Source: Flavobacterium tiangeerense (lineage in GTDB: Bacteria > Bacteroidota > Bacteroidia > Flavobacteriales > Flavobacteriaceae). From it: 64,000 bases of DNA. This document shows positions 38,156 to 47,210 of this stretch, piece by piece. Made by a program: the position numbers and the translations under genes. The stretch covers positions 124,001 to 188,000 of the forward strand of contig NZ_VLKO01000010.1 in the NCBI RefSeq assembly GCF_007830355.1. Direction: 5' to 3'. The number at the start of each line of letters is the position of its first letter. Within the stretch, counting starts at the first letter, position 1. The notes beneath the pieces are model-generated. The model was not told the DNA's origin. It saw only the letters and a program-made list of their open reading frames with translations, and did no database searches.

Positions 38156-38704
38156 ATGGAATACTATAATTACATAAAATCATTACACCTCATCTTTGTA
38201 ATTACTTGGTTTGTGGGGCTTTTTAATATTGTTCGCCTTTTTGTTTACCAAATTGAAGCTGCAGATAAACCTTCACCCGAAAAAGAGATTTTACAAAACC
38301 AATTCAAAATAATGACGTACCGCATGTGGTACATCATCACTTGGCCATCGGCAATATTAGCCAGTATATTTGCATTTTGGATGTTGTTTTTCACCGATTT
38401 AGGTCGGGCGTGGCTTCAAATGCCTTGGATGCATGTCAAACTAGGATTTGTGTTTCTATTGTATTTGTACCATGCCAAATGCCACCAAATCTTTAATCAA
38501 TTGCAACGAAACGAAGTGAGATACACCTCTAATTTTATGCGATTATGGAACGAAGGCGCTACAATTATACTTTTTGCCGTAGTATTTTTAGTGATTTTAA
38601 AAAATGCATTCAATTGGATTTACGGAGTAATTGGGATCATTTTGTTCTCTGTCATTTTAATGCTGGGTTTCCAATTTTACAAAAAAATTAGAGAAAGAAA
38701 ATAG
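38156..38704 (+). CDS. hemJ: Protoporphyrinogen oxidase HemJ
   Basis: A 182-residue, four-helix membrane protein of the HemJ (UPF0093/CopD-like) family, which oxidises protoporphyrinogen IX to protoporphyrin IX in bacteria lacking HemG and HemY. The characteristic sequences are the first helix with IKSLHLIFVITWFVGLF, the strip MTYRMWYIITWPSAI, the segment MPWMHVKLGFVFLLYLYHAKCH with conserved histidines, and MRLWNEGAT near the end. It lies with hemH and supplies the only protoporphyrinogen oxidase in the window, so the pathway here is HemF, HemJ, HemH. Confidence 0.9.
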   Translation: MEYYNYIKSLHLIFVITWFVGLFNIVRLFVYQIEAADKPSPEKEILQNQFKIMTYRMWYIITWPSAILASIFAFWMLFFTDLGRAWLQMPWMHVKLGFVFLLYLYHAKCHQIFNQLQRNEVRYTSNFMRLWNEGATIILFAVVFLVILKNAFNWIYGVIGIILFSVILMLGFQFYKKIRERK

Positions 38705-38757
38705 TTGAATTTTCAGTTCCCAACCGGGACTGAGACTGAGACTGTAAACTAAAAACC

Positions 38758-40230
38758 ATGTTCAAAAGCTTCAAAATAGCAATGCTTTCCTTGCGGATTA
38801 GGATTTTCCTGTCCATGATTGTATTGATATTGATGGCCTCCGTTATATTAGCTTCGATTTCGATCATTCAATTTAAAAACGAAGCCAAAGAATACCACCA
38901 AGAACGACTGGAACGGAACGAAAATGCGGTTAAACAGCACATCAATTTTATTCTTTCAACTACTACTTATCCTTTAACGGCAGCAAACCTAGACCTCATC
39001 TTTAAGGATAAAATTCATGAATTGGCACACATTCATAATGTCGAAATTAATATTTACAGCCTTAACGGTCAGTTGTTAAAATCTTCAAAAGAATCTTTTT
39101 CGGTTGACAAAGTTGCACCACCAGTACCCAAATACATTTTGAAACTGGTGCGTTCCTCCATTGAAAAAAGGTATGTAGACATTAAAACCATTGACGGCAA
39201 AAAAAATCGTTCGGCTTTTAGCCAAATCAAAGATGACAAATTCAAGCCACTCGGAATTTTAAACTTGCCTTATGTAGAAGACGATGGATATTATGAAAAT
39301 GAACTTAAAAATTTCTTAGTAAGACTAGGTCAAGTGTATACTTTTATGTTGCTCATGGCCTTTGCGCTAGCGTACTTCTTATCTTCCTACATTACAAAAT
39401 CTTTAAAAACCATTTCGGATAAATTAAGCGAAACCAGTTTAAACCAAAAAAACGAAAAAATTGTTTTAGAGGCCAATAGCAAAGAAATAAATTTACTTAT
39501 CAAGGCGTATAATGCCATGGTAGATGAACTGGAGAAAAGCGCCATCAAACTAGCACAAAGTGAGCGCGAAGAAGCTTGGAGAGAAATGGCAAAACAAGTG
39601 GCCCATGAAATTAAAAATCCGCTTACGCCAATGAGACTCACAGTTCAAAGTTTTCAACGCAAGTTTGACCCATTGGATGCCAATGTAAAACAGAAAATGA
39701 ACGACTACTCTGAAACGCTCATTCAGCAAATCGACACCATGAGTGCAGTAGCTTCGGCTTTTTCTAACTTTGCCTCCATGCCTGCCCAACAAAACGAAAC
39801 CCTGAATGTAGTTGAAGTTGTAGAGCTTACCATGGATATTTTTAATGAAGATTATGTTGAATTTCAAAGTGAATCTCCAGAGATTATTTCAAAAATTGAC
39901 CGTACACAATTGATTCGAGTTATTACCAATCTTGCCAAAAACGCTATTCAATCTATACCGGAGCAACAAGAACTTAAAAAAGTACTTGTAAAAATAAAAA
40001 AAGAAGACAATAACGTACTTATAACCGTATCAGATAACGGAATAGGAATACAAGCTAGCGATGCGCATAGGATTTTTGAACCTAAATTTACTACCAAAAG
40101 TAGCGGTATGGGTCTTGGTCTTGGAATTATAAAAAACATTATCGAAAATTACAAAGGAACGATTATCTTTGAATCTGAATTTGGTAAAGGAACCACATTC
40201 ATTGTGTCACTCCCCATCATCAACTCTTAA
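38758..40230 (+). CDS. Sensor histidine kinase
   Basis: A 490-residue membrane sensor kinase. Two membrane helices (about 12-38 and 195-213) flank an extracytoplasmic sensing region. A HAMP-like linker (about 210-265) precedes the HisKA domain with the phospho-acceptor histidine in VAHEIKNPLTPMRL (H284). The ATPase domain shows the N-box NLAKNAIQSIP, a DNGIGI box and GMGLGLGIIKNII. It resembles NtrY-type kinases. No response regulator is adjacent, so it is an orphan in this window. The crotonase gene starts 9 nt downstream. Confidence 0.9.
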   Translation: MFKSFKIAMLSLRIRIFLSMIVLILMASVILASISIIQFKNEAKEYHQERLERNENAVKQHINFILSTTTYPLTAANLDLIFKDKIHELAHIHNVEINIYSLNGQLLKSSKESFSVDKVAPPVPKYILKLVRSSIEKRYVDIKTIDGKKNRSAFSQIKDDKFKPLGILNLPYVEDDGYYENELKNFLVRLGQVYTFMLLMAFALAYFLSSYITKSLKTISDKLSETSLNQKNEKIVLEANSKEINLLIKAYNAMVDELEKSAIKLAQSEREEAWREMAKQVAHEIKNPLTPMRLTVQSFQRKFDPLDANVKQKMNDYSETLIQQIDTMSAVASAFSNFASMPAQQNETLNVVEVVELTMDIFNEDYVEFQSESPEIISKIDRTQLIRVITNLAKNAIQSIPEQQELKKVLVKIKKEDNNVLITVSDNGIGIQASDAHRIFEPKFTTKSSGMGLGLGIIKNIIENYKGTIIFESEFGKGTTFIVSLPIINS

Positions 40231-40239
40231 AAAATACTT

Positions 40240-41022
40240 ATGAACTACGAAAATATTTTGGTTACTACCCAAGAAAACATTGCTACTGTAACTATCAATA
40301 GACCTACAAAGTTGAATGCTTTGAATGTGGCAACCATTTCTGATTTGAACAAAGCCTTTAAATTACTGTCAAAAAACAATGAGATTCGTGCTATTATTTT
40401 AACAGGAAGTGGCGAAAAAGCTTTTGTAGCAGGAGCTGATATTTCAGAATTTGCAAATTTCTCCATAGAACAAGGATCCCAACTTGCAGCAGAAGGTCAA
40501 GAAAAATTATTTGATTTTATCGAAAATTTAAAAACACCTGTTATTGCCGCAGTTAATGGTTTTGCACTAGGAGGCGGACTTGAATTGGCTATGTCGTGTC
40601 ATTTTAGAATTGCCTCTGCAAATGCTAAAATGGGATTACCAGAAGTTTCATTGGGTGTAATTCCAGGTTATGGTGGAACGCAAAGATTGCCTCAACTAGT
40701 AGGAAAAGGCCGCGCTATGGAAATGATTATGACTGCTGGAATGGTTACTGCAGATGAAGCTTACAGAATAGGATTAGTAAACCACGTGGTTTCAGAAGAC
40801 GAACTAATAGAATTTTGTACCAATATAGCCAATAAGATAATTAAGAACTCTCCATACGCTATTGGCAAAGCAATAAAAGCAGTTAATGCTAATTTCAAAG
40901 AAGGGAAAAACGGATTTGAAACAGAGATTAAATCTTTTGGAAAATGTTTTGGAACCGAAGATTTTAAAGAAGGAACAACGGCTTTCCTAGAGAAAAGAAA
41001 AGCAGTTTTTACTGGAAAATAA
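40240..41022 (+). CDS. Enoyl-CoA hydratase/isomerase family protein
   Basis: A 260-residue crotonase-fold enzyme, most likely hydrating 2-enoyl-CoA in fatty-acid or butyrate-type metabolism. The CoA-binding and oxyanion segments are AGADISEFANF (about 66-76) and GFALGGGLELAM (107-118). The two catalytic glutamates lie in GGLELAM and LPEVSLGVIPGYGGTQRLP, which fits a true hydratase. It may act in the same CoA chemistry as scoA/scoB, but they are 39 kb away. A terminator follows 7 nt after the stop. Confidence 0.92.
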   Translation: MNYENILVTTQENIATVTINRPTKLNALNVATISDLNKAFKLLSKNNEIRAIILTGSGEKAFVAGADISEFANFSIEQGSQLAAEGQEKLFDFIENLKTPVIAAVNGFALGGGLELAMSCHFRIASANAKMGLPEVSLGVIPGYGGTQRLPQLVGKGRAMEMIMTAGMVTADEAYRIGLVNHVVSEDELIEFCTNIANKIIKNSPYAIGKAIKAVNANFKEGKNGFETEIKSFGKCFGTEDFKEGTTAFLEKRKAVFTGK

Positions 41023-41029
41023 AAATAAG

Positions 41030-41055
41030 AGAGAACCAGATTGGTTCTCTTTTTA
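41030..41055 (+). terminator. Rho-independent terminator after the crotonase gene
   Basis: AGAGAACC pairs with GGTTCTCT around a 5-nt loop, followed by TTTTT. Confidence 0.8.
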
Positions 41056-41166
41056 GTTTAAACACACATTGTTTTAAATAATTTTTTTCACAAAAAGGAT
41101 TTGTTTGCCGCACAAGGCTTAGTTTTGCACTTCATTTGTGATTATCTCACTCTTTAAATTCTAATT

Positions 41167-41571
41167 ATGTCCTTCCAACCTGTATTTGATCTGTTCTGGG
41201 AAAAAGTAAAAGAAAGTATCGATAACTATACGTATGCAAAGTTAACCCTAGCCAAAACCATTGGTGATACAGAATTGAAAAATATTTATGTGCGTCCTGT
41301 TTTACAAGAAAACGATGTGTTTTGTATGTCCATAACGGCGCGTTACAAAACCGAAGAAATAGAAAGTTTCCATACCCTTGATGAGGCGTTTATTGTATTG
41401 GCTCCGTATATGAACAACCCTTTTTTAACGGCTTTACTCTTCACTACAGAAAACGACATTACGTTTAAACTTAATAAAAAAAGAGTAGGAACTATCATTG
41501 AGCAAGCACCTACCTTTAAAAACGCTTCGGATGTGATTCTAGAAATGAAAGAAAAAGGGATTTCAGCATAA
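41167..41571 (+). CDS. Conserved hypothetical protein, 134 residues
   Basis: I do not recognise this family. It is a soluble 134-residue protein with no signal peptide or membrane segment. It opens with FQPVFDLFWEKVKESIDNYT, a helix, and alternates short strands and helices after that. It starts with ATG at 41167 in a unit of its own, between a terminator upstream and a strong hairpin downstream. Codon use and composition match the neighbours, so it is a real gene and not recent DNA. Confidence 0.7.
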   Translation: MSFQPVFDLFWEKVKESIDNYTYAKLTLAKTIGDTELKNIYVRPVLQENDVFCMSITARYKTEEIESFHTLDEAFIVLAPYMNNPFLTALLFTTENDITFKLNKKRVGTIIEQAPTFKNASDVILEMKEKGISA

Positions 41572-41581
41572 ATTTTTTGAT

Positions 41582-41619
41582 AACAACTGCTGGTTTTCAA
41601 GTCGAAAACCAGCAGTTAT
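41582..41619. terminator. Strong hairpin in a convergent intergenic region
   Basis: A perfect 14-bp stem (AACTGCTGGTTTTC at 41585-41598 with its complement at 41604-41617) closes on AAGTC. It lies 10 nt after the stop of the hypothetical gene, between convergent genes. No T-run follows on either strand, so it may end both transcripts or act as a stabilising 3' structure. Confidence 0.6.
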
Positions 41620-41723
41620 TAAACAGAGCTCGTAATGGATTACATATCATTCAAGCCTGAGTTTTATTTTTTTGAAAGATAACAATCTCAAAAACTGTAA
41701 ACTGCACACTGAAAACTGCTAAC

Positions 41724-42377
41724 TTATTTCTCCCCTTCCCATTCTGCATAAAACTGAGCTAGAAAACCCTCCATGTATTGGTGTCTTTCTTGAGCTATCT
41801 TCTTACCGGTTCGGGTATTCATTTTATCTTTTAAGAGCAAAAGCTTTTCGTAGAAATGATTTATTGTAGGAGCATTATTCTTTTTGTATTCCTCCTTAGT
41901 CATGCTGGTGTTTGGAGCTATTTCAGGATCATACAGCGCTCTATTTTTAAAACCTCCATAATTGAATGCTCTGGCAATTCCTATGGCTCCTATGGCATCT
42001 AACCGATCCGCGTCCTGAACTACATCTAGTTCAATTGAGGAAAACTTTCGTTCAAAATTTCCACCTTTATAGGAGATGTTTTCAATGATTTGAACCACAT
42101 GCGCAATAATTTCCTCGTCAACATGTTCCGATTCTAAAAATTTTCGAGCAACTCTAGGCCCTACCGTTTCATCACCATCGTGAAATTTACTATCGGCAAT
42201 ATCATGCAGCAACGCACCAAGCTGGGCAACAGTACTATCACAAGTTTCCGTGCTAGCAATTAACACCGTATTCTTAAACACTCTTTCGATATGAAACCAA
42301 TCGTGTCCGCCCTCGGCATTTTTTAATTCTTCTTTTACAAAAAGAATTGTCTTGTTTATCAAATCAGGATTTGTCAT
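41724..42377 (-). CDS. HD domain phosphohydrolase
   Basis: A 217-residue HD-superfamily metal-dependent phosphohydrolase of the YedJ/YpgQ type. Metal-binding residues: a first His in GGHDWFHIERV (24-34), the HD pair in ALLHDIAD (H58, D59), and a later Asp in VVQDADRLDAIGAIGIAR. The substrate is probably a nucleotide or small phosphoester. It reads convergently with the hypothetical gene and lies downstream of the desaturase terminator. Confidence 0.88.
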   Translation of the reverse strand: MTNPDLINKTILFVKEELKNAEGGHDWFHIERVFKNTVLIASTETCDSTVAQLGALLHDIADSKFHDGDETVGPRVARKFLESEHVDEEIIAHVVQIIENISYKGGNFERKFSSIELDVVQDADRLDAIGAIGIARAFNYGGFKNRALYDPEIAPNTSMTKEEYKKNNAPTINHFYEKLLLLKDKMNTRTGKKIAQERHQYMEGFLAQFYAEWEGEK

Positions 42378-42392
42378 TGTATCTTTTGTTTT

Positions 42393-42443
42393 TAAAAAAA
42401 ATGTTGAACTTTAAAGCTTTAAAACTTTAAAATCCAACATTTA
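42393..42443 (-). terminator. Rho-independent terminator after the desaturase gene
   Basis: AAATGTTG and CAACATTT frame a long AT-rich stem (TTTAAAG with CTTTAAA), followed on the minus strand by eight T residues (A-run 42393-42400). Confidence 0.7.
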
Positions 42444-42466
42444 TATTGGGTATTCGTAGGATTGAA

Positions 42467-43456
42467 TTAGCGTATTAAGGCAGGCTCAACCCATTTGAAA
42501 ATGTGAGATTCTTGAGGAATTACCAAACGCTCAGAGATTTTAGCCATTCTAGAAGGCAATTTCATCAAATAGTCACGGGCTTTTTCAGCTTCATCTGTTA
42601 AACCACCTATTTTATCAATTTCCCATTTGTCAATTAATTTTTGCATAATTTCAACATAGTCTACTGCGGTATACACCCCAATACGCTGTGCTGAATCAGA
42701 AAACTGTTCAAAAGCTGTACTTATTTTTTCACCAGATTCTCTCAAGAAATGAGCCGGCATTACAATTTTTGCTTTCATCATGTATTGGAAAGCAAGCATC
42801 ATTTCGCTTGGGTCAATTTGGAAAATTCGGTTTACAAACTCACTATATGCATGATGGTGACGCATTTCATCGCCTGCAATCATTTTGCACATTTTAGACA
42901 ATTTGTTGTCTCCGTATTTTTTAGCTATTTGAGCTACTCTGTTATGAGATACATAGGTAGCTAATTCTTGAAAACTAGTGTAGATAAAGTTCTTATAAGG
43001 ATCTCTACCAGTACCAATATCAAAACCATCATTAATCAAATGCTGTGTAGTCATTTCTACTTCGCGCATGTTCACTCTACCGGATAAGTACAAGTATTTG
43101 TTTAATAAATCACCATGGCGATTTTCCTCACCTGTCCATTGTCTGATCCATTTAGACCATCCGTTACGCTCCACATTATCTATTCCTTCTACATCCATAA
43201 GCCAAGACTCATAGGTAGGCAACGCTTCCTCTGTAATGGTATCACCTACTAGTGTTACCCAGAAATCATAAGGCAAATCTTTAGCAATTTCACGTAGTTC
43301 TTTTACTTCATCAAAAAAAGTATCGCTCTGGGAATCTGGCAAAAAATCTGTGGGTTGCCATATCTTCTCAACAGGAATAAGATACTGATCGACAAAGCTA
43401 TCTACGTTTTTCTCTAAAAACTGCATTACTTCTAATCGAATGTTTTTTATTGACAT
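42467..43456 (-). CDS. Acyl-ACP desaturase (ferritin-like di-iron)
   Basis: A 329-residue soluble fatty acyl-[ACP] desaturase, which introduces a double bond into acyl chains with a di-iron centre and oxygen. The ligand motifs are intact: EENRHG (110-115) and DEMRHHH (196-202), with further glutamates E77 (TITEEALPTYE) and E164 (SFQELATYVSH). It lies 10 nt after the plsC gene, so unsaturated chains made here would feed phospholipid acylation from the same transcript. It probably helps membrane fluidity. Confidence 0.92.
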   Translation of the reverse strand: MSIKNIRLEVMQFLEKNVDSFVDQYLIPVEKIWQPTDFLPDSQSDTFFDEVKELREIAKDLPYDFWVTLVGDTITEEALPTYESWLMDVEGIDNVERNGWSKWIRQWTGEENRHGDLLNKYLYLSGRVNMREVEMTTQHLINDGFDIGTGRDPYKNFIYTSFQELATYVSHNRVAQIAKKYGDNKLSKMCKMIAGDEMRHHHAYSEFVNRIFQIDPSEMMLAFQYMMKAKIVMPAHFLRESGEKISTAFEQFSDSAQRIGVYTAVDYVEIMQKLIDKWEIDKIGGLTDEAEKARDYLMKLPSRMAKISERLVIPQESHIFKWVEPALIR

Positions 43457-43466
43457 TTTATATATA

Positions 43467-44201
43467 TTAAATTTTTATTCCATTCACAACGGCTGTTTCG
43501 GTTTTCACCATCAAATCAGCAAAATCATATTCGCTTACAGCAAGCGGTTCGTGTACTACAAAGGTAAGATGATTTCCTAAACCTACGGGAAAAAAACCAA
43601 ATTTAACCATTTTCCAAGAGTTGTTAATGCTTACCGGAACTACGTAGGCCGATGGGGCATTCTTGCACAACATTTTTAATCCTGTTTGTGAAAACTCTTT
43701 TGGTTTTCCTGTTTTACTTCGGGTACCTTCTGGAAAAATAACGGCAGAACGATTGTGCTTTTCTATATACTCTGACAAACTTCTAATGGCAGGAATAGCT
43801 TGTTTGGGATCTTTTCTATCAATAAGTACAGATCCTCCATGACGCAAATTATAGGACACACTTGGTATTCCTTTACCTAATTCTTTCTTACTCACAAATT
43901 TACAATGAAAACGTCTAAAATACCAAATCATTGCTATAATATCGTACATACTTTGATGGTTGCACACAAAAATCAAGGGCACATCCTTTGGGATGATATC
44001 TCTATTTGTAAAAGTATACGTAGTTCCAAGCAAATTAGTGCATTTTACCAAGAAAAAATTCAAATAATCCACACTCTTCTTATGTGCTTGATAGCCAAAA
44101 ACATTGAAACAAATCCATTGAATAGGATGAAATACAAGCAATGTTAGACTAAAACAGAGATAATAAACAACAGATATGGGGTATGAAATTATTTTTTGCA
44201 T
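43467..44201 (-). CDS. plsC: 1-acyl-sn-glycerol-3-phosphate acyltransferase
   Basis: It acylates lysophosphatidic acid to phosphatidic acid at the inner membrane. The catalytic HX4D motif is H82-D87 in NHQSMYD and the second block is FPEGTRSKTG (156-165). The N-terminal 30 residues form a membrane anchor. The length of 244 residues is normal. It is the first gene of a two-gene unit with the desaturase and is divergent from rnpA. Confidence 0.9.
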   Translation of the reverse strand: MQKIISYPISVVYYLCFSLTLLVFHPIQWICFNVFGYQAHKKSVDYLNFFLVKCTNLLGTTYTFTNRDIIPKDVPLIFVCNHQSMYDIIAMIWYFRRFHCKFVSKKELGKGIPSVSYNLRHGGSVLIDRKDPKQAIPAIRSLSEYIEKHNRSAVIFPEGTRSKTGKPKEFSQTGLKMLCKNAPSAYVVPVSINNSWKMVKFGFFPVGLGNHLTFVVHEPLAVSEYDFADLMVKTETAVVNGIKI

Positions 44202-44217
44202 GCTTAAAAAATTTCTG

Positions 44218-44225
44218 CAAAAGTA
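44218..44225 (-). promoter_or_regulatory. Candidate -7 element of plsC
   Basis: TACTTTTG on the minus strand fits TAnnTTTG, 16 nt before the plsC ATG. Confidence 0.42.
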
Positions 44226-44284
44226 ATAAATATATTTTTAGTGGTATTTCATCTAGAAAAAGTCGCAAAAAACAGCTTTAATTG

Positions 44285-44292
44285 TACCTTTG
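44285..44292 (+). promoter_or_regulatory. Candidate -7 element of rnpA
   Basis: TACCTTTG fits TAnnTTTG and is 24 nt before the ATG at 44317. It overlaps an in-frame TTG at 44290, which argues that this TTG is not the translation start. Confidence 0.45.
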
Positions 44293-44316
44293 CTGACCAA
44301 AATACGTTCCCTATAT

Positions 44317-44697
44317 ATGAATTTCAAGTACCCTAAAACCGAAAAACTAAAAAGCAAAATAACCATTGGTTTATTATTTACTGATGGTAAATCTGTATCC
44401 AAATACCCCTTGAGATTGGTATACAAAGCTGGTACTTTTGGCGAAAGTGAAAAAATAAAAATAGGCGTTTCCGTATCTAAAAAGAATTTTAAAAAAGCTG
44501 TAGACCGCAATTATTTCAAACGTGTACTTCGCGAAACCTATCGCCTAAATAAACATTTGTTGCTTGATAATCTTGATCAACCGTATTCCTTCATGTTTTT
44601 TTATCAAACCAAGGATCGCTTGACTTACCAAGAAATCAATACTAAAACTGTTCAATTGTTTGAAAAGTTTTTGCTACAAATAAAAAAAGAAGAGTAG
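44317..44697 (+). CDS. rnpA: Ribonuclease P protein component
   Basis: Protein subunit of RNase P, which matures the 5' ends of tRNAs together with the rnpB RNA. The family signature is KKNFKKAVDRNYFKRVLRET in the middle, with the RNR-like basic helix, and a phenylalanine-containing N-terminal strand region (FKYPKTEKLKSKITI). From the ATG at 44317 the protein has 126 residues, a normal length. An earlier TTG at 44290 would add nine residues but falls within the promoter. The usual neighbours rpmH and yidC are absent, as is common in Flavobacteria. Confidence 0.92.
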   Translation: MNFKYPKTEKLKSKITIGLLFTDGKSVSKYPLRLVYKAGTFGESEKIKIGVSVSKKNFKKAVDRNYFKRVLRETYRLNKHLLLDNLDQPYSFMFFYQTKDRLTYQEINTKTVQLFEKFLLQIKKEE

Positions 44698-44739
44698 CAA
44701 TTCTATTTTTTGTATTTTTAGCATTAAAACAACCTATTT

Positions 44740-45567
44740 ATGAAGTCAATACTCTTATTTATTCTTGTACTATTGTGTTTTGGGAGTTGTAAAAAGGCAG
44801 AAGCTGATTTAGATATGAAAATCACAGCTATTAAACTTCCTGCAAAAAGAGAATCTGGACAAAATGGCAACTACAGTGCTGATAAAATGGACTCGCCTGA
44901 AAAAGAAAAAACAGAACAAAAAATCATCAAAACAGGTAACCTTCGTTTTGAAACCAATGATTTAGAAGCTACATATACCCAAATACAAAATGCAGTAAAA
45001 AATAGTAAAGCAACGATCCAAAACGACAATGAAGGCAAAGATTACGAGTCGGTTTTTAGAAATCTAACAGTTCGTGTACCAAGCCAAAACTTTGATGTTT
45101 TTATAGCTTCGATTTCAAAAGGAGTTGCGTATTTTGACACTAAACAAATTACTTCACAGGATGTCACTGCTGAATTTATAGATCTTGATGCCCGATTAAA
45201 AGCAAAAAAAGTATTGGAAAACCGGTATCTGGAACTTTTGAAAAAAGCAAACAAGGTTACCGAAATGCTAGAAATTGAAAAACAACTTTCGGCTATTCGA
45301 GAAGAAATTGAAGCCAAAGAAGGGCAATTGAACTACATGCAAAACCAAGTTTCTTATAGCACCATCACAATAGAATTTTATAAATCTGTTGCAGAGGCTA
45401 GCGGCGCTACCGAATCATATGGAACAAAAATTTGGACCGCCATCAAATCAGGGTTCAATAGTCTTTCGAGTTTGTTTATCAATTTACTCAGCATTTGGCC
45501 GTTTATCCTCATTATGATTGCTTTAGGTTACTTTATTAGAAAACGATTTAAGTCAAAAAAAATATAA
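44740..45567 (+). CDS. DUF4349 domain lipoprotein
   Basis: A 275-residue envelope protein. The lipobox FGSC ends at C17. A basic and polar linker leads to the DUF4349 domain (about 65-235): KTGNLRFETNDLEATYTQI, a VRVPSQNFD segment, and a coiled coil around 150-200 (EIEKQLSAIREEIEAKEGQL). A membrane helix (about 245-265) and a basic tail (RKRFKSKKI) follow. The family function is unknown. The carboxy-terminal protease gene begins 4 nt after its stop, so the two are cotranscribed. Confidence 0.85.
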   Translation: MKSILLFILVLLCFGSCKKAEADLDMKITAIKLPAKRESGQNGNYSADKMDSPEKEKTEQKIIKTGNLRFETNDLEATYTQIQNAVKNSKATIQNDNEGKDYESVFRNLTVRVPSQNFDVFIASISKGVAYFDTKQITSQDVTAEFIDLDARLKAKKVLENRYLELLKKANKVTEMLEIEKQLSAIREEIEAKEGQLNYMQNQVSYSTITIEFYKSVAEASGATESYGTKIWTAIKSGFNSLSSLFINLLSIWPFILIMIALGYFIRKRFKSKKI

Positions 45568-45571
45568 AAAC

Positions 45572-47209
45572 ATGTATTCTTTCCTCAAAAAAAAATTCAT
45601 ATTACCCGTTGTTGCATCGGCATTTTTATTCATTGGAAGCAGTTTCAAAGATGATTTCTTCGAAATTGCCAAACAAATCGAAATCTTCACCACGCTTTTC
45701 AAAGAATTGAACCGCAATTATGTAGATGAAACTAATCCAGGAGAGTTAATGGACAAAGCCATTAAGGCCATGTTGGCTAACCTAGATCCGTACACGGTCT
45801 ATTTTAACGAGCAGGATGTTGTGAAGTTTAAAATCAACAATACGGGTGAATATACAGGCATAGGTGCCATACTCACCCGCAAAGAAGACAAACTGATTAT
45901 CAAAGAACCGTATAAAAATTTCCCAGCAGACAAAGCAGGTTTAAAAGCAGGTGATGAGATCATTCAAATAGGTGATGTGCTTTTATCAGATTTCAAGGAT
46001 GATGCCTCGCAATTACTCAAGGGTTCTAAAAACACAAAAATCACAGTAAAATACCTCAGACAAGGCAAGCCTAATACCACACAAATTGTACTGGATGAAG
46101 TAGAAATTAAATCGGTACCGTTTTTTGCAAAAATAGATGATAAAACGGGTTACATTGTCTTGTCTCATTTTAACAAAAAAGCCTCTTTTGAAACCAAAGA
46201 AGCATTAGAACAACTCAAAAAAGAAGGAGCAGAACGCATCATTCTAGATGTAAGAGACAATCCCGGTGGATTACTAAATGAAGCCGTAAATATTTGCAAT
46301 TTATTTGTAGCCAAAAACGAAACTATTGTCACCACAAAGTCTAAAATTGACAAACACAATACTACCTATAAAACTACCAGAGAGCCAGTGGATTTGGACA
46401 TTCCTTTGATTGTTTTGGTAAACGGCCGTAGTGCATCCGCTTCAGAAATTGTTGCAGGTGCGTTGCAGGATTTAGATCGTGCGGTAGTGGTAGGAAGTCG
46501 TAGTTTTGGAAAAGGACTAGTACAACGTCCTGTTGATTTAACTTACGGAACCCAACTCAAAGTGACCATTTCGCGCTATTACACTCCTTCGGGACGATGC
46601 ATTCAGGCATTGGATTATTCTAAAAAAGACAAAAACGGAATGGCTTTAAAGACCGAAGAGAAGAACTTTAACGCTTTTAAAACCCGCAAAGGTAGAACTG
46701 TGTATGACGGCGGAGGTATTCAACCTGATGTAGTTTTAGAAGAAACCAAATCTAGTCCTATCACAAACGCCTTGCTTCGCAACGACGGAATCTTTAACTA
46801 CGTAACCAGTTACTGTTACAAAAACCCAACACTTGGAAATCAAATTCCAGTGATCAGTGATGCTGATTATGCCGACTTTAAAAACTATTTAAAAGCTCAA
46901 AAATTCTCCTTTGACACAGAAACTGAACTGGCTTTGAAAAATACTTTGGCTGTAGCCAAAAAAGAAAAGCTAGACGAATCCATTCAAGTAGAGTACCAGC
47001 AATTATTGACCGCCTTGCAAAAATCTGAAAATGCATTGCTAGACAAACATCAAAAAGAAATCAAGGGCTTAATGGTTGATGAAATTATCAAACGTTTTCA
47101 ATACCAAGAAGGTTTGTATCAATATTACACCAAAAACAACATAGAAATCAAGAAAGCAACGACACTCTTAAACGATGCCGCTGCCTACAAAGCTATCTTA
47201 AAAATGTAA
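45572..47209 (+). CDS. Carboxy-terminal processing peptidase (S41 family)
   Basis: A 545-residue periplasmic serine protease of the CtpA/Tsp family. An N-terminal anchor or signal (1-27) is followed by a helical region, a PDZ domain (about 85-170, GIGAILTRKEDKLIIKEPY) and the catalytic domain. The Ser/Lys dyad is S289 in GRSASASEI and K314 in SRSFGKGLVQ. A C-terminal helical extension is rich in Lys and Glu. It is translated 4 nt after the DUF4349 lipoprotein. Its stop codon lies one base from the stop of the convergent ElaA-type gene. Confidence 0.93.
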   Translation: MYSFLKKKFILPVVASAFLFIGSSFKDDFFEIAKQIEIFTTLFKELNRNYVDETNPGELMDKAIKAMLANLDPYTVYFNEQDVVKFKINNTGEYTGIGAILTRKEDKLIIKEPYKNFPADKAGLKAGDEIIQIGDVLLSDFKDDASQLLKGSKNTKITVKYLRQGKPNTTQIVLDEVEIKSVPFFAKIDDKTGYIVLSHFNKKASFETKEALEQLKKEGAERIILDVRDNPGGLLNEAVNICNLFVAKNETIVTTKSKIDKHNTTYKTTREPVDLDIPLIVLVNGRSASASEIVAGALQDLDRAVVVGSRSFGKGLVQRPVDLTYGTQLKVTISRYYTPSGRCIQALDYSKKDKNGMALKTEEKNFNAFKTRKGRTVYDGGGIQPDVVLEETKSSPITNALLRNDGIFNYVTSYCYKNPTLGNQIPVISDADYADFKNYLKAQKFSFDTETELALKNTLAVAKKEKLDESIQVEYQQLLTALQKSENALLDKHQKEIKGLMVDEIIKRFQYQEGLYQYYTKNNIEIKKATTLLNDAAAYKAILKM

Positions 47210-47210
47210 C

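Noticed and set aside
38705..38757. Short GACTGAGACTGAGACTG tandem before the sensor kinase, and a CTGTAAACTGCACACTGAAAACTGC-like stretch near 41.7 kb
   Set aside because: Too short and imperfect to call a repeat family, and no structure or conserved placement is visible.
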